Of a stretch of DNA of 64,000 nt, positions 26,010 through 34,835 are shown in pieces. The notes under the pieces were generated by a model. The model saw only the letters and a list, made by a program, of their open reading frames with translations, had not been told where the DNA came from and did no database searches. The translations under genes and the position numbers were made by a program. Each line of letters begins with the position of its first letter. Position 1 is the first letter of the stretch. The DNA comes from Anthropogastromicrobium sp050944455 (GTDB lineage: Bacteria > Bacillota > Clostridia > Lachnospirales > Lachnospiraceae). Location of the stretch: positions 95,727 through 159,726 of the forward strand of contig JBMNRC010000003.1 in assembly GCA_050944455.1 (NCBI GenBank), written 5' to 3'.

Positions 26010-27038
26010 ATGAATGTTAAAAGATACGATCTGACAAAAACGGCTAAAATACTCATGCTGCTGCTGACAGTGACCTTTGCCGCCGTCGACCTGATCGGAT
26101 GGAACCGGCTGTGCGAATCCCGGCTCCACTGGTGGGGAGTGCTTCTGGCCGAAGCGGTCCTGTACGGCGCGGCAGCGTTTTTCTGCGTCCGTATGGCGGT
26201 GAAAGACAAAAAAGGCGAAGAGACGGCGCTGGGAAATTTCTTCCAGACCATCGCCCGGTACGAATTCCTGATCCAGCAGCTGGTTGAGCGCGACTTCAAG
26301 ATCAAGTACAAGAGATCGGTTCTCGGCGTTTTCTGGAGTTTTCTGAATCCGCTCCTGATGATGATCGTCCAGTACGTCGTCTTCTCCAATCTGCTGAATG
26401 TGAGGGACGGCTCCATTCAGCATTACGCGATTTACCTGCTCTGCGGTATCGTCATGTTCAACGGCTTCAACGACTGCTGCAACCAGAGCATGAGGGCGAT
26501 CATCGGGAACGCGAGCCTGATCACCAAGGTCTACGTCCCGAAAGTGATCTATCCGGTGACCAAGGTCCTTTCAGCCTCGATTAACATTGTTCTGTCAATG
26601 GTCCCGCTCCTCCTGGTGACGGTTATCTACGGCCTGTTCAACGGGCTTTACCTCCACTGGTCGGTGCTGCTGATACCGCTGGCGCTGGTGTTTCTGATCA
26701 TGTTCTGCATCGGCATGGGGCTTCTGCTTTCCTGCCTGATGGTCTTCTTCAGGGATACCGAGTTTCTCTGGAGCGTCATCTCCACGATGTGGATGTACGC
26801 GACACCGATCATCTACAGCACTTCCCTTCTTGAGCGCGGGGGAGCGCACTGGCTGGCCCAGCTGGAGCAGTTCAACGCCCTTTACCATTATGTTGATTTT
26901 CTGAGAGTGATCATCATCGACGGCCAGTGCCCCGCGCTGCGGGAGTTTGTGATCTGCTTTGCCTTCGGCCTCGGCATGATCCTGTTCGGCTGGTTCGTTT
27001 TCCATAAAAATGAAGACAAGTTCGTCCTGTACATCTGA
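26010..27038 (+). CDS. ABC-2 type polysaccharide export permease
   Basis: A 342-residue permease of the Wzm/TagG/RgpC family. The core (about 85-342) has six membrane helices and the typical LVERDFKIKYKRSVLGVFWSFLNPL-type entry, visible as RDFKIKYKRSVLG and FWSFLNPLL. It is lengthened at the N-terminus by about 80 residues with two extra membrane segments (about 12-28 and 43-65), which usual family members (about 260-270) lack. The ATPase is encoded 47 bases downstream. Confidence 0.85.
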   Translation: MNVKRYDLTKTAKILMLLLTVTFAAVDLIGWNRLCESRLHWWGVLLAEAVLYGAAAFFCVRMAVKDKKGEETALGNFFQTIARYEFLIQQLVERDFKIKYKRSVLGVFWSFLNPLLMMIVQYVVFSNLLNVRDGSIQHYAIYLLCGIVMFNGFNDCCNQSMRAIIGNASLITKVYVPKVIYPVTKVLSASINIVLSMVPLLLVTVIYGLFNGLYLHWSVLLIPLALVFLIMFCIGMGLLLSCLMVFFRDTEFLWSVISTMWMYATPIIYSTSLLERGGAHWLAQLEQFNALYHYVDFLRVIIIDGQCPALREFVICFAFGLGMILFGWFVFHKNEDKFVLYI

Positions 27039-27085
27039 CAAGCGGCAGGAAGTCCGCGGAAAGGAAACAGGCAATCGGGGATAAT

Positions 27086-27829
27086 ATGGAGGAAAATCAG
27101 AAAGACGAAACAATCCTCAGGGTTGAGCATGTGTCGATGTGCTTCCGGATGGCCAATGACCGCATTTCAAGTCTCAAGGAAATGGTCACGATGATGCTGC
27201 GGAAGAAAGTACAGTTCAACGAGTTCTGGGCTCTGAAGGACGTCAATTTTGACGTGAAGCGCGGGGAAGTTCTCGGACTGATCGGCAGAAACGGCGCCGG
27301 AAAGAGCACAACCCTAAAGATCATATCGGGTATCCTGAAGCCGACGAAAGGCACGGTGTACCGCGGGGGAAACATTGTTCCCATGCTGGAACTGGGTTCG
27401 GGATTCGATTATGACCTGACCGGCCGCGAAAATATCTACCTCAACGGAGCGATCCTCGGCTATTCCAGGGAATATCTGGAGTCGAAGTACGATGACATTG
27501 TATCTTTCTCCGAGCTGGGTGAGTTCATCAACGTTCCGATCCGGAACTACTCTTCAGGAATGCTGATGCGTCTGGCTTTTTCGATCGCTACGGTCGTCGA
27601 CCCGGAGATTCTGATCGTCGATGAGATCCTTTCGGTCGGCGACGAGAATTTCCAGAAGAAAAGCCGCGCGCGCATGATGGAACTGATGCACGGCGGAACA
27701 ACCGTGCTGTTTGTGTCCCATGACCTGAACCAGATCCGGGAAATGTGCAGCCGGGTTGTCTGGCTGGAAGACCACACCGTGAAGATGTTCGGTGATACGA
27801 AGGAAGTGTGCGACGCCTATCATCTTTGA
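27086..27829 (+). CDS. ABC polysaccharide export ATPase, short form
   Basis: A 247-residue ATPase of the Wzt/TagH/KpsT group. Walker A is GRNGAGKST (about 67-75), the signature is SSGM near 154, and Walker B is ILIVDE near 174 with the switch His in FVSHD near 211. The N-terminal SSLKEMVTMMLRKK insert is typical of polysaccharide exporters. It ends right after the nucleotide-binding domain and lacks the carbohydrate-recognition domain of O9a-type Wzt, so polymer recognition must lie elsewhere or not be chain-end specific. Confidence 0.88.
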   Translation: MEENQKDETILRVEHVSMCFRMANDRISSLKEMVTMMLRKKVQFNEFWALKDVNFDVKRGEVLGLIGRNGAGKSTTLKIISGILKPTKGTVYRGGNIVPMLELGSGFDYDLTGRENIYLNGAILGYSREYLESKYDDIVSFSELGEFINVPIRNYSSGMLMRLAFSIATVVDPEILIVDEILSVGDENFQKKSRARMMELMHGGTTVLFVSHDLNQIREMCSRVVWLEDHTVKMFGDTKEVCDAYHL

Positions 27830-27885
27830 TGGGGAAATACGCGGAACAGCGGGATCCGCGTCCCGGCGCCGCGGAAGGGGATGCC

Positions 27886-29991
27886 ATGAAATATTGTTTT
27901 GATACCTGCGCTTATACCCGGGGACAGATTGCGATTTCCGGCTGGGCAGCTCCGGAGACAGTGGGAGCCGCGCCTGTGATAACGGTTCTGGACCGGAGCG
28001 GAAGGGAAGTCTCTTCGGTGCGGCTGGAGCATTCACGGCGCGAGGACGCGGCGCTGGCAGTTTACGGACAGCCGTCCGGCGCGGACCTGGGCTTTGTCCT
28101 GAAAATCCCGTACAGCGGCCAGATAAAGATGACCGTGCGCATTTCGGCCGACGGAGACGCCGGGGATTCCATCGGGATTCCCGTGTCCCCGTCCGTTCTG
28201 TATTGGAAGTATAAAAGGGAGCACAGCGGTCTTCGGCTTTTCAGGCGCTGGCTGTCCGCGGGGGATAAGGAACGCTTCGCCCAGGAGGAAGCAGTGGCAG
28301 ACCTGCTGCCGGAGGACCGCGATTACGCGCTCTGGAAGCTTGGCACCATGCCTGACCGGAAGCAGGCTGCGGAACAGAGCTCGGCAGTGTTTCCGGAGAA
28401 CATCGCGGTCAGCATCGCGGTTCCGGTGTACCACCCGAAGATGGATCAGTTCAGGGCTTTCATCGCGTCCGTGAAGGAGCAGACCTACGGCGGCTGGGAG
28501 CTGTGCCTGGCAGCTTCGCAGGAGGAGAGTGAGGAGACACTGGATTTTCTCCGCAGGCTTTCCGCCGAGAGCAGAAAGTTCAAAGTCTCGATCGGGGAGA
28601 AGAACGAGGGAATTTCAGGAAACACCAACCGGGCCATTCTCCTGGCTTCGGGAAATTACATCGCGTTCGCTGACCAGGACGATCTGATCCGGAAGGATGC
28701 GCTGTATGAGTTCGCGAGGGCTGTACACCTGTTCGGAGGGGATGTTTTCTATTCGGACGAGGATAAGATCGACGATGAGACCGGCGTCTGCTACCAGCCG
28801 AATTTCAAGCCCGACTTCAATCCCGATCTCCTGTGCTGCAACAATTACATCGGCCATATGGTGATGGTGAAAGCTTCCCTGCTGAAGGAGACAGGGCTCC
28901 TGGATCCGGCGATGGACGGAGCGCAGGACCATGACCTTCTGCTGCGGCTTTCGGAGAGGACGGACAGGTTCGTCCACATCAGCAAGGTTCTTTATTCCTG
29001 GCGCAGCCACAGGGATTCGACAGCCAGAAACCCGCAAAGCAAATCCTGGGCTTACGCGGCAGGAGCCAGCGCGGTGAACAGCCACTACAGACGGGCGCAT
29101 ATTCCCGCGGAGGCTGAGAACATGGAGAATCTGCCCGGCTGGTACCGCACGGAGTTTGCCCTGCACAGAAAGCCGAGAATCTCGGTCATCATCCCGAACC
29201 GGGATCATGCCGCGAGCCTCCGCCGCTGCATCAGCTCCATCACCGCAAAGACATCCTGGAAGGACCTTGAATTTGTCATCGTCGAGAACGGGAGCACCGA
29301 GCCGGAAACGGAACAGTTCTACAGGGAGCTTGAGGAAAGCGGGATGAACGTGAAAATCGTCCGCTGGACCGGGCCGTTCAACTACTCCGCGGTCAACAAT
29401 TTCGGCGCCGCCCGCGCCACCGGCGAATACCTGCTTCTGCTGAACAACGATACAGAGATGATCTCGCCGGACGCGCTGGAGAGCATGGCCGGATATCTGC
29501 TGAGGGACGATGTCGGCGCGGTAGGAGCCAAACTCTATTATCCGGATGATACGGTCCAGCACGCCGGCGTCCTGGTCGGCGTGAGCGAAGGAGCCGACCA
29601 TGTTTTCCTTGGTCTGAAGAGGGGTGAGCCTGGCTACATGGGCCGGGCAGCTGTCTCCCAGGATATGACGGCGGTCACCGCCGCCTGCATGATGGTCAGG
29701 AAAAGCGTCTACGATATAGCCGGCGGTTTTGACCCGGCTTTCGCGGTCGCCTACAATGACGTGGATTTCTGCCTGAAACTGCGGGCCCAGGGATACTATA
29801 TCGTTTTTGACGCGTTCTCGGAGTGGTATCACTACGAATCGCTGTCCAGAGGCTATGAGACCACCCGGGAAAAGCAGGACCGCTTTGAGTCGGAAAAACA
29901 GCTTCTCCGGGAGCGCTGGCCGGAAGCCATGGCGGGAGATCCCTTCTACAACAGGAACCTGAGCCTGAAGCACGGATACTACAAGAGGTAA
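27886..29991 (+). CDS. Large two-domain GT2 glycosyltransferase (copy 1)
   Basis: A 701-residue protein with three parts: an N-terminal module of about 100 residues opening MKYCFD and rich in beta-type alternation; a first GT2 domain (about 170-400) with ADQDD and YSDEDKID; and a second GT2 domain (about 430-690) with SVIIPNRD, LLNNDTE and the acceptor segment YNDVDFCLKLRAQG. Two domains suggest addition of two sugars or alternate linkages. The frame opens earlier at 27808, but GGAAGGGG and the parallel start of the following paralogue place the start at 27886. It is a tandem paralogue of the next gene. Confidence 0.8.
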   Translation: MKYCFDTCAYTRGQIAISGWAAPETVGAAPVITVLDRSGREVSSVRLEHSRREDAALAVYGQPSGADLGFVLKIPYSGQIKMTVRISADGDAGDSIGIPVSPSVLYWKYKREHSGLRLFRRWLSAGDKERFAQEEAVADLLPEDRDYALWKLGTMPDRKQAAEQSSAVFPENIAVSIAVPVYHPKMDQFRAFIASVKEQTYGGWELCLAASQEESEETLDFLRRLSAESRKFKVSIGEKNEGISGNTNRAILLASGNYIAFADQDDLIRKDALYEFARAVHLFGGDVFYSDEDKIDDETGVCYQPNFKPDFNPDLLCCNNYIGHMVMVKASLLKETGLLDPAMDGAQDHDLLLRLSERTDRFVHISKVLYSWRSHRDSTARNPQSKSWAYAAGASAVNSHYRRAHIPAEAENMENLPGWYRTEFALHRKPRISVIIPNRDHAASLRRCISSITAKTSWKDLEFVIVENGSTEPETEQFYRELEESGMNVKIVRWTGPFNYSAVNNFGAARATGEYLLLLNNDTEMISPDALESMAGYLLRDDVGAVGAKLYYPDDTVQHAGVLVGVSEGADHVFLGLKRGEPGYMGRAAVSQDMTAVTAACMMVRKSVYDIAGGFDPAFAVAYNDVDFCLKLRAQGYYIVFDAFSEWYHYESLSRGYETTREKQDRFESEKQLLRERWPEAMAGDPFYNRNLSLKHGYYKR

Positions 29992-29993
29992 CG

Positions 29994-32264
29994 ATGGATT
30001 ACTGTTTTGATTCTGTTCAGATCAAAAAGGACTATGTGCAGATCGTGGGCTGGATGACGGCGTCGGACCGCGCCAACAGCACGCGCATTTCCGCGGCCGC
30101 GGAGGACGGCACCCCGCTTCCCGTCGAAGTCACGAGGGCGGCCAGGCCCGATGTCGGATACGCGAAATACGGGGATCCGAAAGCCTCAGACGTCGGGATT
30201 TTTGTCCGGATACGGACAAAGGACACCCGTACCTTCACGGTTCTGATGGAGGAGGTCGATCCCTCCGGAAAAGTGATTGAACACTACAGGGAACCGGTCA
30301 ACAGTGTTCTGATCCCGGCAAGGAATGCCTACAGGTCGGTGAAGAAAGCCGCCATCGATACGAGAATGGCGGTCAGGGATCTGAGGCTCCGCGCCGAGGG
30401 CAGGCAGGACGCGCAGTACAACGACTGGTTCAACGTCATGAAGCTGACCAACTGGGAGTGGGAGGCGCAGAGGCAGGATAAGCTTCCGTACCGGCCCAAA
30501 TTTTCCATCGTCGTTCCGCTTTACCACACCCCGGCGCGGTATTTCCGGATGATGATGCGTTCGGTCATCCGCCAGTCCTATCCGGAGTGGGAACTGATTC
30601 TGGTCAACGCTACGCCGCGGGACGCCTCTCTCTCCCGGGCGGTGCAGGAATACTGCGAGTACGACGACCGGATCCGCGAGGTGAGGCTCAAGAAAAATCT
30701 GGGAATCGCCCAGAACACCAACCACGGCATCCGGCACGCGGAGGGGGATTTCGTCTGTTTCCTCGACCATGACGACATGATCGAACCGGACGCCCTGTAT
30801 CGCTACGCGGAGTATATCGGAAGCCACAGGGAGGTCCAGCTGATCTACTCGGACGAAGATAAAATCGCCGAGAACGACAACTGGTATTTTTATCCCAATT
30901 TCAAGCCGGATTTCAATCCCGACCTTCTCCTCTCGAACAATTACATCTGCCATTTTCTCTGTATCCGCAGATCGATGCTGGGCAGAACGGGCCTGATGCG
31001 CAAAGAGATGGAAGGAGCGCAGGATTACGATCTGATTCTGCGCGTGATGGAAGAGTCGGACGCCATCCGCCATCCTGAGGCTTTCGGGCATGTCGCCCGC
31101 GTTCTTTACCACTGGCGCAGCCATTCCGGCTCCACCTCGGCTTCGCAGGGCAACAAGATGTACGCGATCCGGGCAGGGGTCAGGGCCCTGAACGATTATT
31201 ACGACCGGACGGGGCAGAAAAACAGGGCGGAAATCGGCGCCGTGGACGGCTGGTACACGACAGCGAGAAGTCTGCCGTACCATCCGCTGGTCTCGGTGCT
31301 GATCCCGTCCAAGGATCACGTGGATGACCTCGACACCTGCATCCGCTCGCTGGAGGAGAGGTGCACCTACGATCATTTCGAGGTCGTCGTGATTGAGAAC
31401 AACAGCACTGACACGGAGACCTTCGCCTATTACCGGCGCCTTGCGGAAAAGTACGATAATGTGCGGGTAGTCCGCTGGGACCCGCAGGGAAAAGGGTTCA
31501 ATTACTCGGCCATCAACAATTTCGGCAGGAAGGCGGCGAAGGGAGAATACCTGCTGCTGCTCAACAATGACGTCGAAGTGATTTCCCCGGATCTGTTTGA
31601 AAACATGCTCGGCCTCGCGATGAGGGAGGACGTCGGCATCGTCGGGGCCAAACTTCTGTATGACGATCACACGGTTCAGCACGCGGGCGTCCTGGTGGGA
31701 GCCGGCGGCCTGGCGGACCATGTCTTCAAAGGGCTGCACGAGGATAATCCGGGATACATGGGACGGGCTTCGTGCGACCAGGATGTCTCCGCGGTGACTG
31801 CGGCCTGCCTGATGGTCAGGGCGTCCGCCTTCGACGAGGCCGGAGGCCTGGATGAGGATTTCGCGGTAGCTTTCAACGATGTGGATTTCTGCCTGAAGGT
31901 TGGAAAACTCGGGTACCGTGTGGTCTATGACGCGGAAGTCAAACTTTTCCATTACGAATCCAAATCCCGCGGCAGCGAGGATACCCCCGCGCGTTTCGTG
32001 CGCTTCGGAAATGAGATGACAAGGCTCAACGCCAAATGGGATATCCTGAACAGCTTCCGGGATCCATCCTACAATCCCAATCTGTCCTATGTGTCTTATT
32101 ATCATCTGAACATGGAACTGTGCCGGAAAAGGGAGGATGAACTGAAACAGTACCAGAAGGAGCATTATGGCAGAGAAAATTGTTACAGTAGTCATCCCGA
32201 ATTACAATGGAAAAAGGTTCTTAAAAAGGTGCCTCGACTCATTAAAAAAACAATCTTTTCGTGA
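29994..32264 (+). CDS. Large two-domain GT2 glycosyltransferase (copy 2)
   Basis: A 756-residue paralogue of the preceding protein, starting two bases after its stop. It opens MDYCFD, has a similar N-terminal module (about 1-100, containing VGW and AKYGDPKASDVGIFV), a first GT2 domain with LDHDD and YSDEDKIA, and a second with SVLIPSKD, LLNNDVE and FNDVDFCLKVGKLG. The last 33 codons overlap the next gene by 98 bases, an unusually long overlap. The C-terminal tail in the overlap is lysine-rich (KKVLKKVPRLIKK). Confidence 0.8.
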   Translation: MDYCFDSVQIKKDYVQIVGWMTASDRANSTRISAAAEDGTPLPVEVTRAARPDVGYAKYGDPKASDVGIFVRIRTKDTRTFTVLMEEVDPSGKVIEHYREPVNSVLIPARNAYRSVKKAAIDTRMAVRDLRLRAEGRQDAQYNDWFNVMKLTNWEWEAQRQDKLPYRPKFSIVVPLYHTPARYFRMMMRSVIRQSYPEWELILVNATPRDASLSRAVQEYCEYDDRIREVRLKKNLGIAQNTNHGIRHAEGDFVCFLDHDDMIEPDALYRYAEYIGSHREVQLIYSDEDKIAENDNWYFYPNFKPDFNPDLLLSNNYICHFLCIRRSMLGRTGLMRKEMEGAQDYDLILRVMEESDAIRHPEAFGHVARVLYHWRSHSGSTSASQGNKMYAIRAGVRALNDYYDRTGQKNRAEIGAVDGWYTTARSLPYHPLVSVLIPSKDHVDDLDTCIRSLEERCTYDHFEVVVIENNSTDTETFAYYRRLAEKYDNVRVVRWDPQGKGFNYSAINNFGRKAAKGEYLLLLNNDVEVISPDLFENMLGLAMREDVGIVGAKLLYDDHTVQHAGVLVGAGGLADHVFKGLHEDNPGYMGRASCDQDVSAVTAACLMVRASAFDEAGGLDEDFAVAFNDVDFCLKVGKLGYRVVYDAEVKLFHYESKSRGSEDTPARFVRFGNEMTRLNAKWDILNSFRDPSYNPNLSYVSYYHLNMELCRKREDELKQYQKEHYGRENCYSSHPELQWKKVLKKVPRLIKKTIFS

Positions 32265-33159
32265 GTTTGAGACCCTGGTGATCGACAACGCCTCGACGGA
32301 CGGCAGCGCCGCTTTCATCGAGGAGAATTATCCCTGGGTGAAAACCGCCGTGATGAAGCGCAATCTCGGATTCGCGGGAGGGGTCAACGAGGGAATCCGG
32401 ATGTCGCGGACGCCCTATGTGCTCCTGCTGAACAATGATACGGAGTCCGATCCGGACATGATCCGGGAGATGGTGCGGTGCATGAGGTCATCCGGCCGGA
32501 TTTTTTCCGTCCAGGCCAAGATGGTGCAGTTTCACAACAGGACCCTTCTGGACGACGCCGGAGACCTCTACACGGTGCTCGGCTGGCAGATCCAGCGGGG
32601 GATCGGGCAGAGGGTGAGCCTTTCCTGCCGCAGCCGGGAGGATGTTTTTTCGTGCTGCGCGGGCTGCGCCATGTACCGCCGGTATATGCTGGACCGCATC
32701 GGATACTTTGACGAGTCGCATTTCGCTTATCTCGAGGATATCGATCTCGGATGGAGAGCAAGGATCTGGGGCTACCGCAATGTCTACTGCCCGGAGGCCG
32801 TCTGCTATCATGTGGGCAGCGGAACATCAGGCTCAAAATACAATTCGTTCAAAGTCAGGCTTTCCGCGAGAAACAGCGTTTACGTCAATTACAAGAATAT
32901 GCCGCTTCCGCAGCTCCTCTTCAACGCGCCGGCGCTCATCGCGGGCCATCTGGTCAAATACCTGTTTTTCCGGAGGATCGGCTTCGGCAGCGACTACGCG
33001 GAGGGAATCCGGGAAGGGCTCCTGAAGCGCCGGAAATGCAAGAAGGTGTTTTTCCGGGGCTCGCACCTGAAAAATTATTTCGACATCGAGATGGAGCTTA
33101 TCATCAACACCTTTATCTACGTGTCGGATTTTTTCAAGAGACATCTGGAAACCGCCTGA
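32167..33159 (+). CDS. GT2 glycosyltransferase, WbbL/rhamnosyltransferase-like
   Basis: A 330-residue glycosyltransferase opening VTVVIPNYNG, with LVIDNASTDGS near 36, LLLNNDTE near 88 and the YLEDIDLGWRARIWG motif near 196-210. The His-Gly-Ser ending (CYHVGSGTSGSKYN) is typical of WbbL-like rhamnosyltransferases. A C-terminal amphipathic or membrane-associated section follows from about 250. AAGGAGC precedes the ATG, which supports this start even though it lies 98 bases inside the upstream gene. Confidence 0.82.
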   Translation: MAEKIVTVVIPNYNGKRFLKRCLDSLKKQSFREFETLVIDNASTDGSAAFIEENYPWVKTAVMKRNLGFAGGVNEGIRMSRTPYVLLLNNDTESDPDMIREMVRCMRSSGRIFSVQAKMVQFHNRTLLDDAGDLYTVLGWQIQRGIGQRVSLSCRSREDVFSCCAGCAMYRRYMLDRIGYFDESHFAYLEDIDLGWRARIWGYRNVYCPEAVCYHVGSGTSGSKYNSFKVRLSARNSVYVNYKNMPLPQLLFNAPALIAGHLVKYLFFRRIGFGSDYAEGIREGLLKRRKCKKVFFRGSHLKNYFDIEMELIINTFIYVSDFFKRHLETA

Positions 33160-33254
33160 ACCGGGCGGAAAATCCGAAAATCCGCCTCTCCGGCAGGGCC
33201 TCGGGAAGCGGGGTTTCCGCGAAACCGCCGGGTACCGGCGGAAAACCGGAGTTC

Positions 33255-33283
33255 TTGTTTTTTTGAGGACGGTGCTGTATAGT
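33255..33283 (+). promoter_or_regulatory. Putative promoter of the initiating transferase
   Basis: TTGTTT (33255-33260), 17-base spacer, TATAGT (33278-33283). Confidence 0.45.
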
Positions 33284-33342
33284 TAAAAAGATTCGTTCTG
33301 CAGGGTCCACAGGGCTTCAGCCGGACAGAGAGGAGGACAACG

Positions 33343-34758
33343 GTGTACCAGAATCAGAGAGCGACATCGATTATTTTTGCGATGATCATCGACGCCTGCC
33401 TGACCGTATTCGCGTACTGGCTCAGCTGGTGGGTCCAGTTCATCCTCATGCATAACCTGTCCCCCGTGGGGTATAATGAATACCGTGCGGCTGTCCGTTT
33501 TGTGACGGCGGGGATGATTTTCCTGTTCCTGTGTTTCGGCATCTATCATCCGATGACTGTCACGGGAAGGCGCAAAGAGGCTCTGCAGATCCTGAAGGCG
33601 GTTGTTGTCGGCGAGCTGATTTTCCTCGCCGTCCTGTTCGCCCTTTCCACGCACAGGGATTATCCCTGGGCGGTGTATTTCTCCCGCCGGATGGTCATCC
33701 GCTTCGGTGTCTTCGAACTGATCTTTACGATCGGCTGGCGGAATATCTACCGCCTGATCCTGATCCGCCTGCGAAAATCCAAAGCCCACCGCAAAAATAT
33801 CCTGATGGTCGGCTGCGGGAGCGCCGCGAAACAGTATATCGACCGGGTTGTGACACACCAGCAGTGGGGACTGGACATCCAGGGCGTTCTGGACGACAAC
33901 ACCCAGGCCGGAGATTATTACCAGGGCACGAAAGTGCTGGGCCCGATATCAGAGCTCCAGGACATCCTGGACCGCAACGAGACGCAGGAGATTGTGATCA
34001 CCCTGCAGATGACGGAATTCAGCAAACTGGAAAAAATCGTCAACATCTGCGAGCGCTCCGGCGTGCATACCGTCTTCATCCCGGATTATAACAATGTTAT
34101 TTCCACGAAACCCTACACGGAGGATTTCCTCGGGCTTCCGATGATCCACGTCATGCACGTCCCGCTGATGGAACCGGGCAACCGTTTCATCAAGAGGCTG
34201 ATGGACATAATCGGCTCCATCCTCTGCATCATCATCTTTTCACCGGTAATGATCGTAACGGCGATCGCCGTGAAAGTCACGTCGCCGGGGCCGGTCCTGT
34301 TCAAACAGGAGCGCGTGGGGCTTTACAACCGGCCCTTCAAGATGTATAAATTCCGTTCGATGACCGTTCAGCCGCCCGACGAGGAAGTGACGAAATGGAC
34401 TACCCGGAATGATCCCCGCGTCACGAAAGTGGGGAAATTCATCCGGAAAACCAGCATCGACGAGCTTCCGCAGCTTTTCAACGTGCTGAAAGGCCAGATG
34501 AGCCTGGTAGGACCGCGGCCGGAGCGGCCGTTCTTTGTGGAAAAGTTCAGGGATGAGATCCCCAGGTATATGGTCAAGCACCAGGTCAGGCCGGGAATGA
34601 CCGGCTGGGCGCAGGTGAACGGGCTGCGCGGGGATACGTCGATAGCCCGGCGTATTGAATTTGATATCTATTACATTGAGCACTGGACACTTGCCTTTGA
34701 TTTTAAAATTCTGTTCTTTACGGTATTCAGAGGTTTTGTGAACAAAAACGCTTATTGA
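33343..34758 (+). CDS. Polyprenyl glycosylphosphotransferase (WbaP/CpsE type)
   Basis: A 471-residue membrane enzyme that would start repeat-unit synthesis by moving a sugar-1-phosphate from a nucleotide sugar to undecaprenyl phosphate. Four or five N-terminal helices (about 8-135) precede a Rossmann-like domain (ILMVGCGSAA near 150). The catalytic bacterial transferase domain begins with KRLMDIIGS near 285 and contains SPGPVLFKQERVG, KFRSM, SIDELPQLFNVL and GPRPERP. The start is GTG, with AGGAGG six bases before it. Which sugar is transferred cannot be read from sequence. Confidence 0.88.
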   Translation: MYQNQRATSIIFAMIIDACLTVFAYWLSWWVQFILMHNLSPVGYNEYRAAVRFVTAGMIFLFLCFGIYHPMTVTGRRKEALQILKAVVVGELIFLAVLFALSTHRDYPWAVYFSRRMVIRFGVFELIFTIGWRNIYRLILIRLRKSKAHRKNILMVGCGSAAKQYIDRVVTHQQWGLDIQGVLDDNTQAGDYYQGTKVLGPISELQDILDRNETQEIVITLQMTEFSKLEKIVNICERSGVHTVFIPDYNNVISTKPYTEDFLGLPMIHVMHVPLMEPGNRFIKRLMDIIGSILCIIIFSPVMIVTAIAVKVTSPGPVLFKQERVGLYNRPFKMYKFRSMTVQPPDEEVTKWTTRNDPRVTKVGKFIRKTSIDELPQLFNVLKGQMSLVGPRPERPFFVEKFRDEIPRYMVKHQVRPGMTGWAQVNGLRGDTSIARRIEFDIYYIEHWTLAFDFKILFFTVFRGFVNKNAY

Positions 34759-34835
34759 TCCGGTTCTGGACGGGAAAACGGGCAGACGGGGCAGCCGGAA
34801 AGCGGACGGAAACGGCAGTGAGTGGAGGAGAGTGA

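Noticed and set aside
30186..32195. A 669-codon minus-strand open frame across the second large glycosyltransferase
   Set aside because: Shadow of the real gene; no motifs, and similar long shadows occur opposite other genes in the window.
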